Positions 30,896 through 41,086 are shown, counted from the stretch's first letter. The stretch is 64,000 bases of DNA from Basilea psittacipulmonis DSM 24701 (GCF_000743945.1 NZ_CP009238.1:186001-250000), one strand, 5' to 3'. Numbers and translations are program-made. Notes: a model not told the origin generated them from the letters alone.

Positions 30896-31116
30896 TGCCG
30901 ATAAACGCGAACTCTCATTGTTTGAAAGATGTGTGAAAGGGCTTTTAAACAGCGGATGAGAATGGTTGGGTAAGATGACGCTTATCTTTTGATGAACGAG
31001 GATGGCGGTGTTGGCTTATCTGAGCATGTCATGATAGCGGGATATGGATAACTATAGAACTCTTTTATAATATTAAATGAGCTGAAAATAATGGATATAG
31101 AAAGATGGATAAAAAT

Positions 31117-32040
31117 ATGAAAGTCGTATTTGCGGGTACACCAGAATTTGCCAAAGTCGCTTATCAAGCCATTTTAGACGCAGGGTTTGAAGTGCCTTTG
31201 GTGATGACCCAGCCTGATCGCCCTGCTGGACGTGGTATGAAATTAACGCCTAGTCCAGTGAAATCTTTAGCATTAGAACATCACGCCCCCGTTATTCAGG
31301 TGCAAAGCTTACGTCTTGATGGTCGATATCCAGATGAGGCGGCCCAAGCCAAGACCATGTTAGAGGCTTTGCAACCAGATGTGATGGTGGTGGCAGCTTA
31401 TGGTTTAATTCTACCCAAATGGGTGTTGAGTCTGCCAAAATACGGCTGTTTGAATATTCATGCGAGTTTACTGCCTAGATGGCGAGGAGCAGCACCCATT
31501 CAACGTGCCATTGAGGCAGGTGATGCTGAAACAGGTGTGTGTATTATGCAAATGAATGAGGGTTTGGATACAGGCGATGTATTGCTTCAAAGAACCTTGC
31601 CGATTGAGTATAAAAATGCTGCCCAGTTACATGATGAATTGGCAGTATTGGGAGGTGAGATGATTGTTGAGGTTATGAAGTCTATCGATGAAATCAACGC
31701 TCAACCACAGCCAGAAGTAGGTATCACCTATGCCCAAAAACTCACTAAGCAAGAAGCTCAACTAGACTGGAATGAATCAGCAAGCACTTTAGAACGTAAG
31801 ATTCGTGCGTTTAATCCTGTCCCTGGAGCCAGTGTGTCACTTAAAGGAGAACGAATCAAAGTCTGGGCCTCTCAAGTACTAGACGAACGAGCAAATCAAC
31901 ATCCGATAGGTGAAATTATCCAAGTAAGTGAGCAAGGGATTGATGTACAAACGGCTCAAGGTGTGTTACGTTTATTGGAATTACAAAAACCAGGTGGAAA
32001 ACGTCAGGCAGTAGATGTTTTTGTGCGAGGCTGGCATTAA
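31117..32040 (+). CDS. fmt: Methionyl-tRNA formyltransferase
   Basis: Formylates initiator Met-tRNA. 307 residues with the N-terminal VVFAGTPEFAKVAY, formyl-folate site LNIHASLLPRWRGAAPIQRAI, GLDTGDVLLQ and the OB-fold C-terminal domain (FNPVPGASVSLKGERIKVW). Start choice between ATG 31105 and 31117 is open; I prefer 31117 because family proteins begin directly before the FAGTP motif. Preceded by a 200-base spacer; followed by a bidirectional terminator. Confidence 0.94.
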   Translation: MKVVFAGTPEFAKVAYQAILDAGFEVPLVMTQPDRPAGRGMKLTPSPVKSLALEHHAPVIQVQSLRLDGRYPDEAAQAKTMLEALQPDVMVVAAYGLILPKWVLSLPKYGCLNIHASLLPRWRGAAPIQRAIEAGDAETGVCIMQMNEGLDTGDVLLQRTLPIEYKNAAQLHDELAVLGGEMIVEVMKSIDEINAQPQPEVGITYAQKLTKQEAQLDWNESASTLERKIRAFNPVPGASVSLKGERIKVWASQVLDERANQHPIGEIIQVSEQGIDVQTAQGVLRLLELQKPGGKRQAVDVFVRGWH

Positions 32041-32055
32041 ATCTATCTGATAATT

Positions 32056-32091
32056 AAAAAAAGCCCAAAGCGTCAAGCGATGGGCTTTTTT
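32056..32091. terminator. Bidirectional terminator between fmt and rimO
   Basis: AAAAAAGCCCA and TGGGCTTTTTT around an AAGCG/CGA loop region. A and T runs on the two sides let it serve both convergent genes. Confidence 0.88.
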
Positions 32092-32107
32092 AAAAACGAT
32101 GGTAATT

Positions 32108-33433
32108 TTATTCTACGACAGGCGTTGCCCATAAATCGTATTCATCAGAGTCGGTAATATCACAGGTGACAATATCGCCAGGGAAAAGCTCATATTCGGT
32201 ATCAATAAAAACATTTCCATCAATTTCTGGTGCATCACCCATTGAACGACCAATGGTTAAGCCATCTTCGGCGATTTCATCGACTAAAATCTCCATACGT
32301 TTGCCAACTTTTTGTTGTAAACGTTGGGTAGAGATGTCTTGTTGATGCTCCATAAAGCGTTCCCAACGTTCTTGTTTTACTTCTTCGGGAATTTGATCGG
32401 GTAACTGATTGGCTTGAGCACCCTCGACATTCGAGTATTGGAAACAGCCTATGCGGTCTAACTGTGCTTCATCTAACCAATCTAGTAGATATTGGAAATC
32501 TTCCTCAGTTTCGCCAGGATAACCCACGATGAACGTTGAACGGATTGTGAGATCTGGGCAAATGCTTCGCCATTGTTTAATACGTTCTAACGTTTTCTCC
32601 TCAAAAGCAGGACGTTTCATTGAACGTAAGATTTTGGGACTGGCATGCTGAAAAGGAATATCCAAGTAAGGCAGAATCTTACCTTCAGCCATTAAAGGAA
32701 TAATATCATCTACGCTGGGGTAAGGGTACACATAGTGCAAACGAACCCAAACGCCAAGTTCTCCCAAAGCTTTGCATAGCTCATCTAAGCGTGTTTTCAT
32801 CGGACGACCGTTCCAGAAACCACTACGATATTTTAGATCCACACCATAAGCACTGGTATCTTGTGAAATCACTAATAATTCTTTGACCCCTGCATTGACC
32901 AGTCTTTCTGCTTCCCCCATAACATCGCCAATTGGGCGACTGACGAGTTTGCCTCGCATAGAGGGGATAATGCAAAACGAACAGCTATGATTGCAGCCCT
33001 CAGAAATTTTGAGATAAGCATAGTGACGAGGGGTCAGTTTAATGCCTTGAGGGGGGACTAAATCGGTAAACGGATCATGTTCTTTGCTGGGTGGAGCGAC
33101 TTTATGGACAGCACGTACTACTTCCTCGTATTGCTGAGGACCTGTCACCGCCAAAACGCTTGGGTGGACATCACGAATCGCCTGTTCATCGCCACCCATA
33201 CAGCCTGTGACGATCACACGTCCGTTTTCAGCAATCGCTTCGCCGATAGCATCAAGTGATTCTGCTTTGGCACTATCGATAAAACCACAGGTATTCACCA
33301 CGACAACGGCAGCGTCGTCATAATCGGAAGAAATTTCATATCCTTCTGTGCGTAACTGGGTCAAAATACGCTCAGAATCAACTAAGGCTTTGGGGCAGCC
33401 TAGACTAACAAAACTAACTTTTGGATTGGCCAT
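32108..33433 (-). CDS. rimO: Ribosomal protein S12 methylthiotransferase
   Basis: Radical-SAM enzyme that adds a methylthio group to an Asp of ribosomal protein S12. 441 residues: N-terminal UPF0004 domain with Cys in [22 protein letters not shown] and VTGCMGG, radical-[14 protein letters not shown], and a C-terminal TRAM domain. ATG 33433; next gene upstream is the divergent rsmB. Confidence 0.96.
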   Translation of the reverse strand: MANPKVSFVSLGCPKALVDSERILTQLRTEGYEISSDYDDAAVVVVNTCGFIDSAKAESLDAIGEAIAENGRVIVTGCMGGDEQAIRDVHPSVLAVTGPQQYEEVVRAVHKVAPPSKEHDPFTDLVPPQGIKLTPRHYAYLKISEGCNHSCSFCIIPSMRGKLVSRPIGDVMGEAERLVNAGVKELLVISQDTSAYGVDLKYRSGFWNGRPMKTRLDELCKALGELGVWVRLHYVYPYPSVDDIIPLMAEGKILPYLDIPFQHASPKILRSMKRPAFEEKTLERIKQWRSICPDLTIRSTFIVGYPGETEEDFQYLLDWLDEAQLDRIGCFQYSNVEGAQANQLPDQIPEEVKQERWERFMEHQQDISTQRLQQKVGKRMEILVDEIAEDGLTIGRSMGDAPEIDGNVFIDTEYELFPGDIVTCDITDSDEYDLWATPVVE

Positions 33434-33563
33434 ATTGATTTTAATTATTTAAAGATGATGGGGGAATTATAACGTTTTATCCTCTTTGACAGTAAAACTT
33501 TAGCGTGAAAATAGGCGTTATAGGGTATGATAGAGTTTAGTAAAATTTATTTATATTGAATTT

Positions 33564-34835
33564 ATGGCAACTTTAGTTCCCTTATCTTCATTGATTTTAG
33601 AGGTATCTGACTGTATTCGTTCGGTTCAATCAGGTGCTTCTTTAAACGATGTGCTACCGAAAGTCACTCATCGAGCCGCTACGCAGTCCTTAGCTTTTTA
33701 TGTATTAAGACAATACTATCTTTGTCAGAAGATTAAGGAACAGTTGTTGACCAAAAAATCTCCCAATCCCAAGTTTGATAGCCTACTATTGGTATCGATA
33801 GCCTTGTTGTTACCCTCAAAATCGCCTGAAGCACCTGTTTATGCTGAATTTACAGTAGTGGATGAGGCGGTTAAAGCCTGTTCTCGTCATCCCAAAACAA
33901 AACCTTTTAAAGGTCTGTTAAATGCGTGTTTACGATCGTTTTTACGTTCAAAATTATCGATGATTGAACAAGCAGAATCGTTAAGTTTAGAAGCAAAATA
34001 TGGATTTCCAATTTGGTGGCAAAAACGTTTGGAACAAGACTATGGCGAACAACGTTTTGAGATAATGGAGCGTTTGTATACGCCAGGTCCAATGGTGTTA
34101 AGGGTGAATCAACGTGTTTGTACACCTGAGCGTTACCTTGAAAAACTCCAACAAAATGGTATGAATGGCCGTTTGGTAGGCGATTCGGGGATTATTCTGG
34201 ATCAGGCTTGTCCTGTTGATAAACTCCCTGATTTTGAAAAGGGAGCTTGCTCGGTTCAAGATTCGGGTGCTCAATTGGCCGCGACATTATTACCTTTGCA
34301 AAAAGGTATGCGTGTGCTGGATGCGTGTTCTGCACCAGGGGGTAAAACGGCTCATTTACTAGAACGTGAGGATATTTCTTTGACTGCTTTGGACATTGAT
34401 GCTAAACGTATGGAAAAGGTACGTCAAAATCTAGAACGCTTAGGGTTGATGGGCGATCGAGTTTGTCTTAAAGTCGCCGATGCAGCAAAATTAGAGACTT
34501 GGTGGGATGGTGAATGTTTTGATATGATTTTGGCGGATGTGCCTTGTACAGCTTCTGGCATTGTGAGACGACATCCAGATATTCGTTTGCTGAGAAAAGA
34601 AAGTGATATTGCCCAAACGGCTTCCTTACAAAGAGAGATAATAAGCCGTTTATGGCAGGTGCTGAAACCGGGCGGTACACTACTTTATGCGACTTGCTCG
34701 ATTTTTAAAGAAGAGGGGCCAGAACAGTTGGAATATTTTAAAACGTTGGCAGGTATTGAACTGATAGAACAACGGCAGTTGTTGCCTAGCGTACATGACG
34801 GATTTTATTATGCCAAATTCCAAAAAAGAGCTTAA
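33564..34835 (+). CDS. rsmB: 16S rRNA m5C967 methyltransferase RsmB
   Basis: 423 residues: N-terminal NusB-like RNA-binding domain (~1-140) and a SAM-dependent m5C methyltransferase with VLDACSAPGGKTAHLLE, the motif DVPCTASGIVRRHPDI and the catalytic-Cys segment LLYATCSIFKEE. Starts a run of four overlapping or close genes (rsmB, DUF4390, ntrY, ntrX), the usual betaproteobacterial order. Confidence 0.94.
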   Translation: MATLVPLSSLILEVSDCIRSVQSGASLNDVLPKVTHRAATQSLAFYVLRQYYLCQKIKEQLLTKKSPNPKFDSLLLVSIALLLPSKSPEAPVYAEFTVVDEAVKACSRHPKTKPFKGLLNACLRSFLRSKLSMIEQAESLSLEAKYGFPIWWQKRLEQDYGEQRFEIMERLYTPGPMVLRVNQRVCTPERYLEKLQQNGMNGRLVGDSGIILDQACPVDKLPDFEKGACSVQDSGAQLAATLLPLQKGMRVLDACSAPGGKTAHLLEREDISLTALDIDAKRMEKVRQNLERLGLMGDRVCLKVADAAKLETWWDGECFDMILADVPCTASGIVRRHPDIRLLRKESDIAQTASLQREIISRLWQVLKPGGTLLYATCSIFKEEGPEQLEYFKTLAGIELIEQRQLLPSVHDGFYYAKFQKRA

Positions 34836-35424
34836 ACATTTTCCTTTTAAGCGTTATGTTTTTTTGTTGTGTTCGATAGTGCTGATGGCGGTTGTATTAG
34901 CTTGGCCTAGCGGTGAAAGCAATGAAAAAATATACAGCATGATTGATATTAAACACGTAACGGTCAATCAAGACCATCGAAATTTTTATCTATCGGTAGA
35001 GGCTGATTTGAGCTTGCAAAAAGAGTTGTTGATAGCGGTTCAAAGAGGCGTGCCTTTGTCTTTTACTTATGAGTTGGAAATTTATCGAAAAGAAGCGGGT
35101 TTGAGTCAGTTATATCGCACGCAGAAAAAAGTGTGGACGATTTATCATCATGTGTTATTGAAACAATGGTCGATTCAAACCGATCGTGTCGTGGATATTG
35201 AATTATCGTTAGAAGATTGTCTCAAACATTTAACTTCTTTGAGACGATGGGCAATTGGGACCTTAGACGCTTTACCTGACGGTCAGACGTATGAGGCAAA
35301 AATAAGGTTATATCTAGATCCTACTTTATTACCCAGAGCTTTTGAATTTGATGTGTTAAGTAACCCTAATTTATCGTTAAAAACAACATGGAAAACGTTC
35401 GAGATCAAAAGTCCCCAAGATTAA
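34810..35424 (+). CDS. DUF4390 protein
   Basis: 204-residue exported or membrane-anchored protein of unknown function: N-terminal hydrophobic segment YVFLLCSIVLMAVVLAWPSG, then a mostly beta domain (VNQDHRNFYLSVEADLSL, PLSFTYELEIYRKEAG, QWSIQTDRVVDIELSLEDCL). DUF4390 genes typically sit between rsmB and ntrY in Burkholderiales, as here. ATG 34810 lies inside the end of rsmB (26-base overlap); start choice is moderately sure. Confidence 0.82.
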   Translation: MPNSKKELKHFPFKRYVFLLCSIVLMAVVLAWPSGESNEKIYSMIDIKHVTVNQDHRNFYLSVEADLSLQKELLIAVQRGVPLSFTYELEIYRKEAGLSQLYRTQKKVWTIYHHVLLKQWSIQTDRVVDIELSLEDCLKHLTSLRRWAIGTLDALPDGQTYEAKIRLYLDPTLLPRAFEFDVLSNPNLSLKTTWKTFEIKSPQD

Positions 35425-37694
35425 GACTGATGGTGAATTGGTGCTTGAGGGGCTTATTAGTTTTTGCTGTCGCATTTAGTGTTTTCTTAATTGGTGCCTT
35501 AGTCACGGCCACAGGAAATGATACCTACTTTAGTGAATATTTCTTATGGTTATTAGGCATTATCGGCTTCTTGGCGGTGGTGTTGGCTGCATGGGTGGTA
35601 TTTTTGTTAGTACGGATGTATTGGTGTCTGAAAACAAACAAATTTGGTTCCAGAATTACAGCAAAATACGCGTTGTCTTACGCGGCGATTGCCATTATTC
35701 CAGGTGTGCTGATTTATTTGGTTTCTGTTCAGTACATGACGCGTTCGATTGAATCTTGGTTTAATGTCAAGGTAGATAAGGCATTGGAATCGGGTATTGA
35801 ACTGGGACAAAACCTACTCGATACACAAATTGCAGATTTAAAAGCTAGGGCTAATGCGATTAATGCAGATTTGATTGGGGTGAGTGAATCGAAACTGTTA
35901 TCGACCTTATTGCAATCGAGAGATGCAATGGGGACCTCTGCTGATGCGATGGTTTTTTCGTTTCCGGGTAACCGAATTTTAGCGTTTACGGGTGGGAATT
36001 TTGGACGTTTATTGCCGTCTTTGCCTCCTGTATCGGTACTGAATCAGGTAAGGGTATCTAGAGAATATGCACGTGCTGAAGTCGTGGACGGCTCTGATCC
36101 TAATCATCCTATTATGCAAATCCGAGTGGTGTTGCCTGTTTTGTCCAGTAGTTTGGGATCTGAGGGAAGTTTAGGCGGTGCCAGTAGCGAAAGTTATTGG
36201 TTACAACTGACTATTTTGATTCCCCAAAATTTAAGTGATAACTTAACGCAGGTCCAAAATGGTTTTCGCGATTATGAGGAATTATCTATCTCGCGACATG
36301 GCATGCGAAAATTGTTTTCCGTTGCATTAACGGTGGTGTTGATGTTAACGATTTTTATGGCGGTTTCGGTTGCACTCAGAATGGCTAAAAGACTGGTAGA
36401 GCCTTTATTACAGTTGGCAAAAGGTACGCATGCTGTGGCTAAAGGACAGTATGAACTATTGCCCAAAGCACACTCAAATGATGAAGTTGCCCAGTTAACC
36501 GAAGATTTTAACCTTATGGTCAATCAGTTAGATGAGGCCAGACAAGAGGTCCAAACAAAGCAAACTCAGTTAGAAGAAAGTAATCTGCATTTAGAAAGTA
36601 TTCTGGAAAGCTTGTCTTCAGGGGTTATTGTATTTGATAGCCAAATGCGTGTGACGATCATTAATCGGGCAGCAGAAGTGATTTTAGAAGAAGATTTAAG
36701 TCAGTTGCCAGGTAAGCCTTTGACCAGTCTTGAATCGATTTCTGAGTTTGCAAAAGAGGTGTCTTTGGCGTTTAGTATTCACAAAGAAAATGATAATCAT
36801 CAACCTTATTGGCAAGAACAGATTGAAATTCACGGGCAACAACATGCAAGTGGCGTGGATAAAGGGATTGTCTTGCTGATGAGAGGAATGCAGTTAGTCA
36901 CTACGCATGATGAAATCGGTTACGTTTTGGTATTTGATGATATTTCTAGCGTGATCGCCGCCAACCGCGTGGTCGCGTGGGGTGAGGTGGCTAGACGTTT
37001 GGCTCATGAGATTAAAAATCCTTTGACCCCCATTCAACTGTCTGCTGAAAGAATTAGCATGAAGTTAGAAAGTAAACTGGATGAGAAAGATAGTGAGTTT
37101 TTAAAACGTTCGATAGGTACGATTGTGAACCAAGTCAGTTCGCTTAAACAAATGGTCAATGATTTTAGAGACTATGCCAAAACTCCCGAAACGACCTATC
37201 AAGCGGTAGATTTAAATGCCTTAATTGTGGATGTGGCAAGTTTGTATGGATGGGATCCAAAAGGGCATGCGGGTTCAGACAATCCTTCCGCTATTATGTT
37301 GGATTTGGATCCGCATATTCCTTTTGTGGAGGGAAACGAAAATCAACTGCGTCAGGTGTTGAACAATCTATTGGGTAATGCAAAAGATGCTTTGCAAAAT
37401 GTTGTGTTGTCACAAGAAGAAGCCGGTATTGTAATCCGTACTCAGTTATTGCAAGATGAACAAAGATCGGTGGTGAAACTGGTGATCGATGATGTCGGCG
37501 AGGGATTTAATCCTGAATTTTTAGACACGGCTTTTGAACCCTATGTTACGAGTAAACCAACGGGAACAGGATTGGGCTTGGCGATTGTTAAAAAAATTAT
37601 TGAAGAACATGGTGGTAAAGTGGAGTTATGCAACCGTCAGGTTAAGGGTGCAAGGGTCACAATTTTGTTCTTAAAGCTTATAAAGTCAGTATAA
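35388..37694 (+). CDS. ntrY: Sensor histidine kinase NtrY
   Basis: 768-residue membrane kinase paired with ntrX. Order: about three to four N-terminal helices (LLVFAVAFSVFLIGALV, LLGIIGFLAVVLAAWVVFLL, YAAIAIIPGVLIYLV), a periplasmic region, a further helix (FSVALTVVLMLTIFMAVSVAL) with HAMP, a PAS-like segment (ILESLSSGVIVFDSQMRVTI), the phospho-acceptor WGEVARRLAHEIKNPLTPIQL, and a HATPase (NQLRQVLNNLLGNAKDAL, GTGLGLAIVKKIIEEHGG). NtrYX is linked to nitrogen and redox/microaerobic control in other proteobacteria. Overlaps the DUF4390 gene by 37 bases. Confidence 0.93.
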   Translation: MENVRDQKSPRLRLMVNWCLRGLLVFAVAFSVFLIGALVTATGNDTYFSEYFLWLLGIIGFLAVVLAAWVVFLLVRMYWCLKTNKFGSRITAKYALSYAAIAIIPGVLIYLVSVQYMTRSIESWFNVKVDKALESGIELGQNLLDTQIADLKARANAINADLIGVSESKLLSTLLQSRDAMGTSADAMVFSFPGNRILAFTGGNFGRLLPSLPPVSVLNQVRVSREYARAEVVDGSDPNHPIMQIRVVLPVLSSSLGSEGSLGGASSESYWLQLTILIPQNLSDNLTQVQNGFRDYEELSISRHGMRKLFSVALTVVLMLTIFMAVSVALRMAKRLVEPLLQLAKGTHAVAKGQYELLPKAHSNDEVAQLTEDFNLMVNQLDEARQEVQTKQTQLEESNLHLESILESLSSGVIVFDSQMRVTIINRAAEVILEEDLSQLPGKPLTSLESISEFAKEVSLAFSIHKENDNHQPYWQEQIEIHGQQHASGVDKGIVLLMRGMQLVTTHDEIGYVLVFDDISSVIAANRVVAWGEVARRLAHEIKNPLTPIQLSAERISMKLESKLDEKDSEFLKRSIGTIVNQVSSLKQMVNDFRDYAKTPETTYQAVDLNALIVDVASLYGWDPKGHAGSDNPSAIMLDLDPHIPFVEGNENQLRQVLNNLLGNAKDALQNVVLSQEEAGIVIRTQLLQDEQRSVVKLVIDDVGEGFNPEFLDTAFEPYVTSKPTGTGLGLAIVKKIIEEHGGKVELCNRQVKGARVTILFLKLIKSV

Positions 37695-37772
37695 TGTGCT
37701 CGAGCATGGTTATAATCTATACTCGAGACTAATCATTTAATGAATAATTGTTTGTAATTAGAAGGTTGTAAT

Positions 37773-38531
37773 ATGGCCAGAATTCTGGTAGTTGATGATG
37801 AAATTGGTATTAGAGAATTACTTTCTGAAATTCTTTACGATGAGGGGCATACCGTTGAGTTAGCAGAAAATGCGACTCAGGCTAGATTGGCTCGTCAGCA
37901 ATTTAGCCCAGACTTAGTCTTGTTGGATATTTGGATGCCTGATACAGACGGCGTAAGTCTTTTGAAAGAATGGTCTGCTCAAGGATTGTTAACGATGCCA
38001 GTGATTATGATGAGTGGTCATGGTACGATAGATACGGCGGTAGAAGCGGTTAGAATTGGTGCGACGGCTTTTTTAGAAAAACCTATTGCATTACAGAAAT
38101 TATTAAAAACAGTAAAAGAAGCATTAAGTTCTGGCATGGTATTAAGAGCGAATCAAATACCATCAGCGGCTGCGATTAAGGAAGTTTCGCCAGTGACCTC
38201 TATTACTGAAGGTGTTATGGGCAAAAATGCGTTCTTGGGCGATACGATTGAACAAACAACAACTTCAGAAGTCGCTAATGCACCGTTAATCGAGTCAGAT
38301 GTATCGACGTTAAGTGATGATGTATTGGTCAGCTCAGTCGGTTCTATTAATCTTGGACAAGAGTTAAGATTGGCTAGAGATCAGTTTGAGCGTTTGTATT
38401 TTGATTATCATTTGGCAAAAGAAAACTTTAGTATGACACGCGTCTCTAAGAGTACAGGTTTGGAGCGTACAAACTTATATCGTAAGTTACGTCAATTAGG
38501 TATTGATACCAAGCGTAGTCGAAAAGACTAA
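37773..38531 (+). CDS. ntrX: NtrX-type response regulator lacking the AAA+ domain
   Basis: 252 residues: receiver domain (~1-120) with Asp8/Asp9, phospho-acceptor Asp52 in LVLLDIWMPDTDG and Lys103 in FLEKP, then a Ser/Thr-rich linker of ~80 residues, then a Fis-type helix-turn-helix (ENFSMTRVSKSTGLERTNLYRKLRQLGI). The sigma54 AAA+ ATPase of full-length NtrX (~450 residues; GAFTGA motif) is absent, so it should bind DNA but not activate sigma54 polymerase. It follows ntrY by 78 bases; a strong terminator follows. Confidence 0.9.
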   Translation: MARILVVDDEIGIRELLSEILYDEGHTVELAENATQARLARQQFSPDLVLLDIWMPDTDGVSLLKEWSAQGLLTMPVIMMSGHGTIDTAVEAVRIGATAFLEKPIALQKLLKTVKEALSSGMVLRANQIPSAAAIKEVSPVTSITEGVMGKNAFLGDTIEQTTTSEVANAPLIESDVSTLSDDVLVSSVGSINLGQELRLARDQFERLYFDYHLAKENFSMTRVSKSTGLERTNLYRKLRQLGIDTKRSRKD

Positions 38532-38551
38532 TAAGGATGTTTGATGATGAG

Positions 38552-38582
38552 AAAGCCAGCAGTAAGGTTGCTGGCTTTTTTA
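38552..38582 (+). terminator. Terminator after ntrX
   Basis: AAAGCCAGCA, loop, TGCTGGCTTT and a T run. Confidence 0.88.
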
Positions 38583-38619
38583 TTTCAGTAAGACAATGTC
38601 GCTGAATCCTTGCCTACCC

Positions 38620-38850
38620 TCAACGCTTAAAGAGGATTCGCCCTTAAACCAGCCTATCAAGAATACAAACATGCTTGCACCCCTGCCACCACTTGCGACG
38701 GATGAATAAGCTGATAAAAAGGGGGGTAGGCATGTCCTTATCCTTAAAACAGCCTATCAAGAATACAAACACGCTTATATCCCTGCCACCACTTGCGACG
38801 GATGAATAAGCTGATAAAAGGGTGGTGAGGTTCGCCTTTAAAACTGTGTG
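38620..38850 (-). repeat. ~100-bp direct repeat, two copies plus a partial (array R3), in inverted orientation
   Basis: The word AGCCTATCAAGAATACAAAC starts at 38651 and 38751, 100 bases apart; both copies continue with CCCTGCCACCACTTGCGACGG and ATGAATAAGCTGATAAAA. A third, partial copy begins at about 38828. Unlike the other arrays the + strand is C-rich (38641-38700: 23 C, 8 G by count), so its G-rich strand is the minus strand. There it reads GTGCAAGCATGTTTG, close to GTGCAAGCCTGTTTC of the array at 55626. Confidence 0.85.
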
Positions 38851-38864
38851 GAACAGCTCTGTAG

Positions 38865-39335
38865 CTAAACACCGCCTTGATAATTAATTTGTCGCCATGC
38901 TTCATACACGACAACGGCGACAGCATTAGAAAGATTTAAACTTCTTGAATTAGGTTTCATTGGCAGTCGAATAGCCTGTTCTCGTCCGATAATTTCCCAT
39001 TCTTCAGGTCTTAATCCCGATGTTTCGCGTCCAAAAATAAAACAATCGTTTTCTTGGAACTGAACGGATTGTGAAAATGTTTTGCCTTTTGTTGAGATAG
39101 CAAATAGGCGGTCTTTGGGGGCTTGTATAAACTGAATTGCTGAACGCAGATCATCATGAACTTTAATGTCAGCCCATTCATGGTAATCCAGTCCTGCACG
39201 TTTAAGACGTTTATCATCCAGTTGGAAACCCAGAGGACGAATAAGATGAAGATTAGCTCCCGTATTGGCAGCTAAACGAATGATATTGCCTGTATTGGCG
39301 GGGATTTCTGGCGAAACTAAAATAATATTAAACAT
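38865..39335 (-). CDS. trmL: tRNA (cytidine/uridine-34-2'-O)-methyltransferase
   Basis: SPOUT-class methyltransferase of the wobble base of tRNA-Leu. 156 residues with [24 protein letters not shown], the middle [14 protein letters not shown] and the knot region [28 protein letters not shown]. Stop 2 bases before comF on the reading direction (comF upstream), so co-transcribed. Confidence 0.95.
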   Translation of the reverse strand: MFNIILVSPEIPANTGNIIRLAANTGANLHLIRPLGFQLDDKRLKRAGLDYHEWADIKVHDDLRSAIQFIQAPKDRLFAISTKGKTFSQSVQFQENDCFIFGRETSGLRPEEWEIIGREQAIRLPMKPNSRSLNLSNAVAVVVYEAWRQINYQGGV

Positions 39336-39337
39336 TG

Positions 39338-40030
39338 TTAAAATTGGCTACGTGCGATAACGAGGCCATAAATAGTTTGTACACCTGATGATTGTAACGC
39401 TCTTGAGGCTAAATGTAATGTTTTTCCAGTTGTGTAAATATCATCAACTAAGATAACGGTTGGATGCGGTACCCAAGCATCGCAATAGTATTGACTTTTA
39501 TCCTTTGTAAAACGTTCTGATTTTTTAAGAGAAGACTTTTTTTGGTTCCCAATACGTTTTAAATATCCCGTGGCTAAAGGAAGCTGAAATTTCTTGGATA
39601 AGTTTTGAGCAAATACCTGTGCTGGATTATATCCTCGTTTATAAAGAGAACGTGGATTGGTGGGAATGGGGATGAGTACGGCATCTTGGGGTAGGGTAAA
39701 TAAATGAGCCTCTTGCTTTTCCCAAGCAAACTGTGCAAACGCCTGTGCAAGATGGGTGGCTTGTTGATTTTTAAATTGCCAAATCAGATAAGACCAAGGT
39801 GGTATGTAATCAAATAGATGGTAGAGTTGTTTGATTTGGGTGAGGCGTTGTGAACAGTTAGGGCAACGTTGACGAATGAGATAAGCATGACAAAATGAAC
39901 AGCGAGGGTGCTGGATATGTTGATCTAACAGTGTTTGCGTACAATGAGAGCAGAAAAAACCTTTATGACTTTTGCCTTGGCAAATAGGACAAGAGGATGG
40001 AATGAGGTTCAAAAATGAAAAGAGATTCAT
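39338..40030 (-). CDS. comF: ComF-family phosphoribosyltransferase-like protein
   Basis: 230 residues: two Cys pairs at the N-terminus ([17 protein letters not shown], then CSFC and CPNC), probably a zinc site, and a C-terminal PRTase fold with [17 protein letters not shown]. ComF is needed for DNA uptake in competent bacteria. I start at ATG 40030 ([14 protein letters not shown]); a longer frame back to 40090 looks non-native. Divergent from the BioC-like gene. Confidence 0.9.
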   Translation of the reverse strand: MNLFSFLNLIPSSCPICQGKSHKGFFCSHCTQTLLDQHIQHPRCSFCHAYLIRQRCPNCSQRLTQIKQLYHLFDYIPPWSYLIWQFKNQQATHLAQAFAQFAWEKQEAHLFTLPQDAVLIPIPTNPRSLYKRGYNPAQVFAQNLSKKFQLPLATGYLKRIGNQKKSSLKKSERFTKDKSQYYCDAWVPHPTVILVDDIYTTGKTLHLASRALQSSGVQTIYGLVIARSQF

Positions 40031-40107
40031 TTTGCGAAAGTTTTTGTATTTGATTAAAATGATTTTAAAAAAGCAGTGATGCGTGATCAAGATAAGATAG
40101 GATAAAT

Positions 40108-41004
40108 ATGTCAGATACTCATGAGTTGCCCATTCATCCCGTATGGGTTAAACAGCAGTCCGAACGACGTTCAGGAAATCAAGATGCTGATTTTTTCTAC
40201 GATGAAATTGCACAGCGTTTAATGGAGAAGTTAGATCCCATTGTGATTAATGTTCAGCATTTGGTCGATATGGGGTGTCATGAGGGACAGCGTTATGAAA
40301 CACTAAGACAAAAGTTTCCCCAAGCTCGTTATACAGGGGTGGATATTAGTTCGCGAGCATTGGAAAAGGCCAGAAAACGTTGTCGTCCTGCCAGTCTCAT
40401 CGCTCGCTGGTTAAAGAAAACACCGGTGACGTTTTTAGAGCATGATATGGCTAAGACAGACATTGCACCTGAGTCGGTGGATATGATTTGGTCGAATTTA
40501 AGTTTGTTTTGGCACCCTAGTCCTGAACGAGTGTTTGCTGAATGGCGGCGTATTTTGCGTCCTGAGGGGTTATGTTTGTTTACTACATTGGGGCCAGGAA
40601 ATTTTCTTCAGTTGCGTCAAGCCGTCGCCGATGCACAGCTGTCTAGTCGTTTAATGCCTTATACGGATATGCACGATCTGGGTGATATGTTGGTCAATGC
40701 AGGATTTAGCGATCCTGTCATGGAGCAAGAGGTGATTACCTTGCAATATAAAAAACCAGAGACTTTGTTAAAAGATGTTTATGCTCTCGGTGGTAATGCT
40801 AGTAAAGGACAGTCGCCAGGCTTGAAAGGACGAGGTTTTTATCAAAAACTTTGTCAAGCTTTAGAAGCCCAGAGAAAGCCAGATGGTTATTTGCACTTGG
40901 ACTTGGAAGTGGTTTACGGACATGCTTGGCGTGCCAATATGGTTCAAAGAGGGCCATCGGAAGTAGGAATTTCACTGCAAAGCATTCAAAAACGGATGTT
41001 TTAA
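40108..41004 (+). CDS. SAM-dependent methyltransferase, BioC-like
   Basis: 298 residues with a class I methyltransferase core: LVDMGCHEGQRYETLRQKFP, YTGVDISSRALEKARKR, VDMIWSNLSLFWHPSPERVFAEWRRILRPEGLCLFTTLGP. The segments SLFWHPSPERV..EWRRIL and MHDLGDMLVNAGFSDPVMEQE are typical of malonyl-ACP methyltransferase BioC. Biotin genes are not seen in the window, so function is given at family level. The order comF - this gene is conserved in betaproteobacteria. Confidence 0.82.
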   Translation: MSDTHELPIHPVWVKQQSERRSGNQDADFFYDEIAQRLMEKLDPIVINVQHLVDMGCHEGQRYETLRQKFPQARYTGVDISSRALEKARKRCRPASLIARWLKKTPVTFLEHDMAKTDIAPESVDMIWSNLSLFWHPSPERVFAEWRRILRPEGLCLFTTLGPGNFLQLRQAVADAQLSSRLMPYTDMHDLGDMLVNAGFSDPVMEQEVITLQYKKPETLLKDVYALGGNASKGQSPGLKGRGFYQKLCQALEAQRKPDGYLHLDLEVVYGHAWRANMVQRGPSEVGISLQSIQKRMF

Positions 41005-41086
41005 TAAGGTGCATTAAAAAAACCCTTAATCAAGGTGACTAAGGGGAAACATAATCAGGAGAAATGTCGTTGATTACTGAGGAGGA

